DNA of 64,000 nt, taken from positions 1 through 64,000 of the forward strand of contig NZ_JAAHGH010000032.1 of the NCBI RefSeq assembly GCF_010672525.1, given 5' to 3'. A program made the translations under genes and the position numbers. Within the stretch, counting starts at the first letter, position 1. Each line of letters opens with the position of its first letter. Source of the stretch: Okeania sp. SIO2B3 (GTDB lineage Bacteria; Cyanobacteriota; Cyanobacteriia; Cyanobacteriales; Microcoleaceae). The notes beneath the pieces were generated by a model. That model worked only from the letters and a program-made list of their open reading frames with translations. It ran no database searches and was not told where the DNA came from. Of the stretch, positions 63,865 to 64,000 are shown piece after piece.

Positions 63865-64000
63865 TTGGGGTTTGCGCTTCACTAGTCTTTTAGTAGGGCT
63901 AGGAGACAACCCACCCCTCCCCCCTCCCCCGACCGTGGAGGGGAGAAAAGGGACGAGAGCGAAGAGGTAGGAGCGGGCGTTTTGTCCCAAGATTGTTCTG
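63865..64000. repeat. Dispersed repeat family A, copy 8, cut by the right edge
   Basis: Begins TTGGGGTTTGCGCTTCACTAG and includes 'cccccgaccgtggaggggag', the inverse of the 'ccacggtcggggcc' segment in copy 1. It continues past the window end. Confidence 0.6.

Overview
The window looks like chromosome from an AT-rich filamentous cyanobacterium. Evidence: the HIP1 octamer GCGATCGC recurs; psbK, a Tic20-like gene next to rpsF, ycf66, two tocopherol genes and a fused cobA-hemD gene are present; and heptamer repeats, IS200/IS605 relics, MITE-like families and a group II intron are abundant. A Trichodesmium/Okeania-like marine lineage is my inference, from repeat load and gene style, not a demonstrated assignment.

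Layout. 0-4 kb: end of an IS with a partial transposase, then pstC and pstS/sphX on the minus strand with a three-unit Pho box. 4-12 kb: lipid A genes lpxC-fabZ-lpxA, then lpxB 3.8 kb further on. The two parts are separated by a decayed IS701-type transposase fused in frame to an unrecognised ~365-residue region and followed by a tnpB relic. 13-17.4 kb: a secreted hypothetical protein, a DUF2809 membrane protein, and the fused cobA-hemD. 17.4-21.6 kb: a 325-bp direct duplication and remains of a permease/sensor gene containing a TnpB element. 21.6-25.9 kb: an island of different base composition with a LodA-like quinocofactor oxidase, its LodB-like flavoprotein and a cysteine-rich unknown. 26-30.6 kb: a choloylglycine-hydrolase-type enzyme between a broken and an intact copy of a nucleotidyltransferase/123-residue gene module.

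31-38 kb: homogentisate phytyltransferase, ktrA, ktrB and gamma-tocopherol methyltransferase, so two tocopherol-pathway steps flank a potassium-uptake pair. 38-52.6 kb: mostly housekeeping genes (Tic20-like, rpsF, coiled-coil protein, STAS protein, DedA, psbK, GST, an MBL-fold pseudoenzyme, M50 protease, Nudix, DUF6464, Ycf66). 52.9-57.0 kb: a dam-type adenine methyltransferase gene split by a 3,219-bp group II intron. 57-64 kb: a dinB pseudogene, anmK overlapping a PP2C phosphatase gene, IS200/IS605 relics, and an apparently intact tnpB.

The most striking feature is the split dam gene. Joining 52916-52964 to 56184-56992 restores a 286-codon frame across the conserved KWAGGK motif. Intron domain V and the boundary bases look intact, but the intron-encoded reverse transcriptase has lost two catalytic aspartates (DxE in motif A, YADN in motif C) and its HNH domain is broken by 89-bp palindromic elements. 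This suggests an intron that can still splice but can no longer move. Second is the lodAB-like island. Repeats also enter coding sequence at several places: lpxC, cobA-hemD, tnpB, and possibly the ktrA start.
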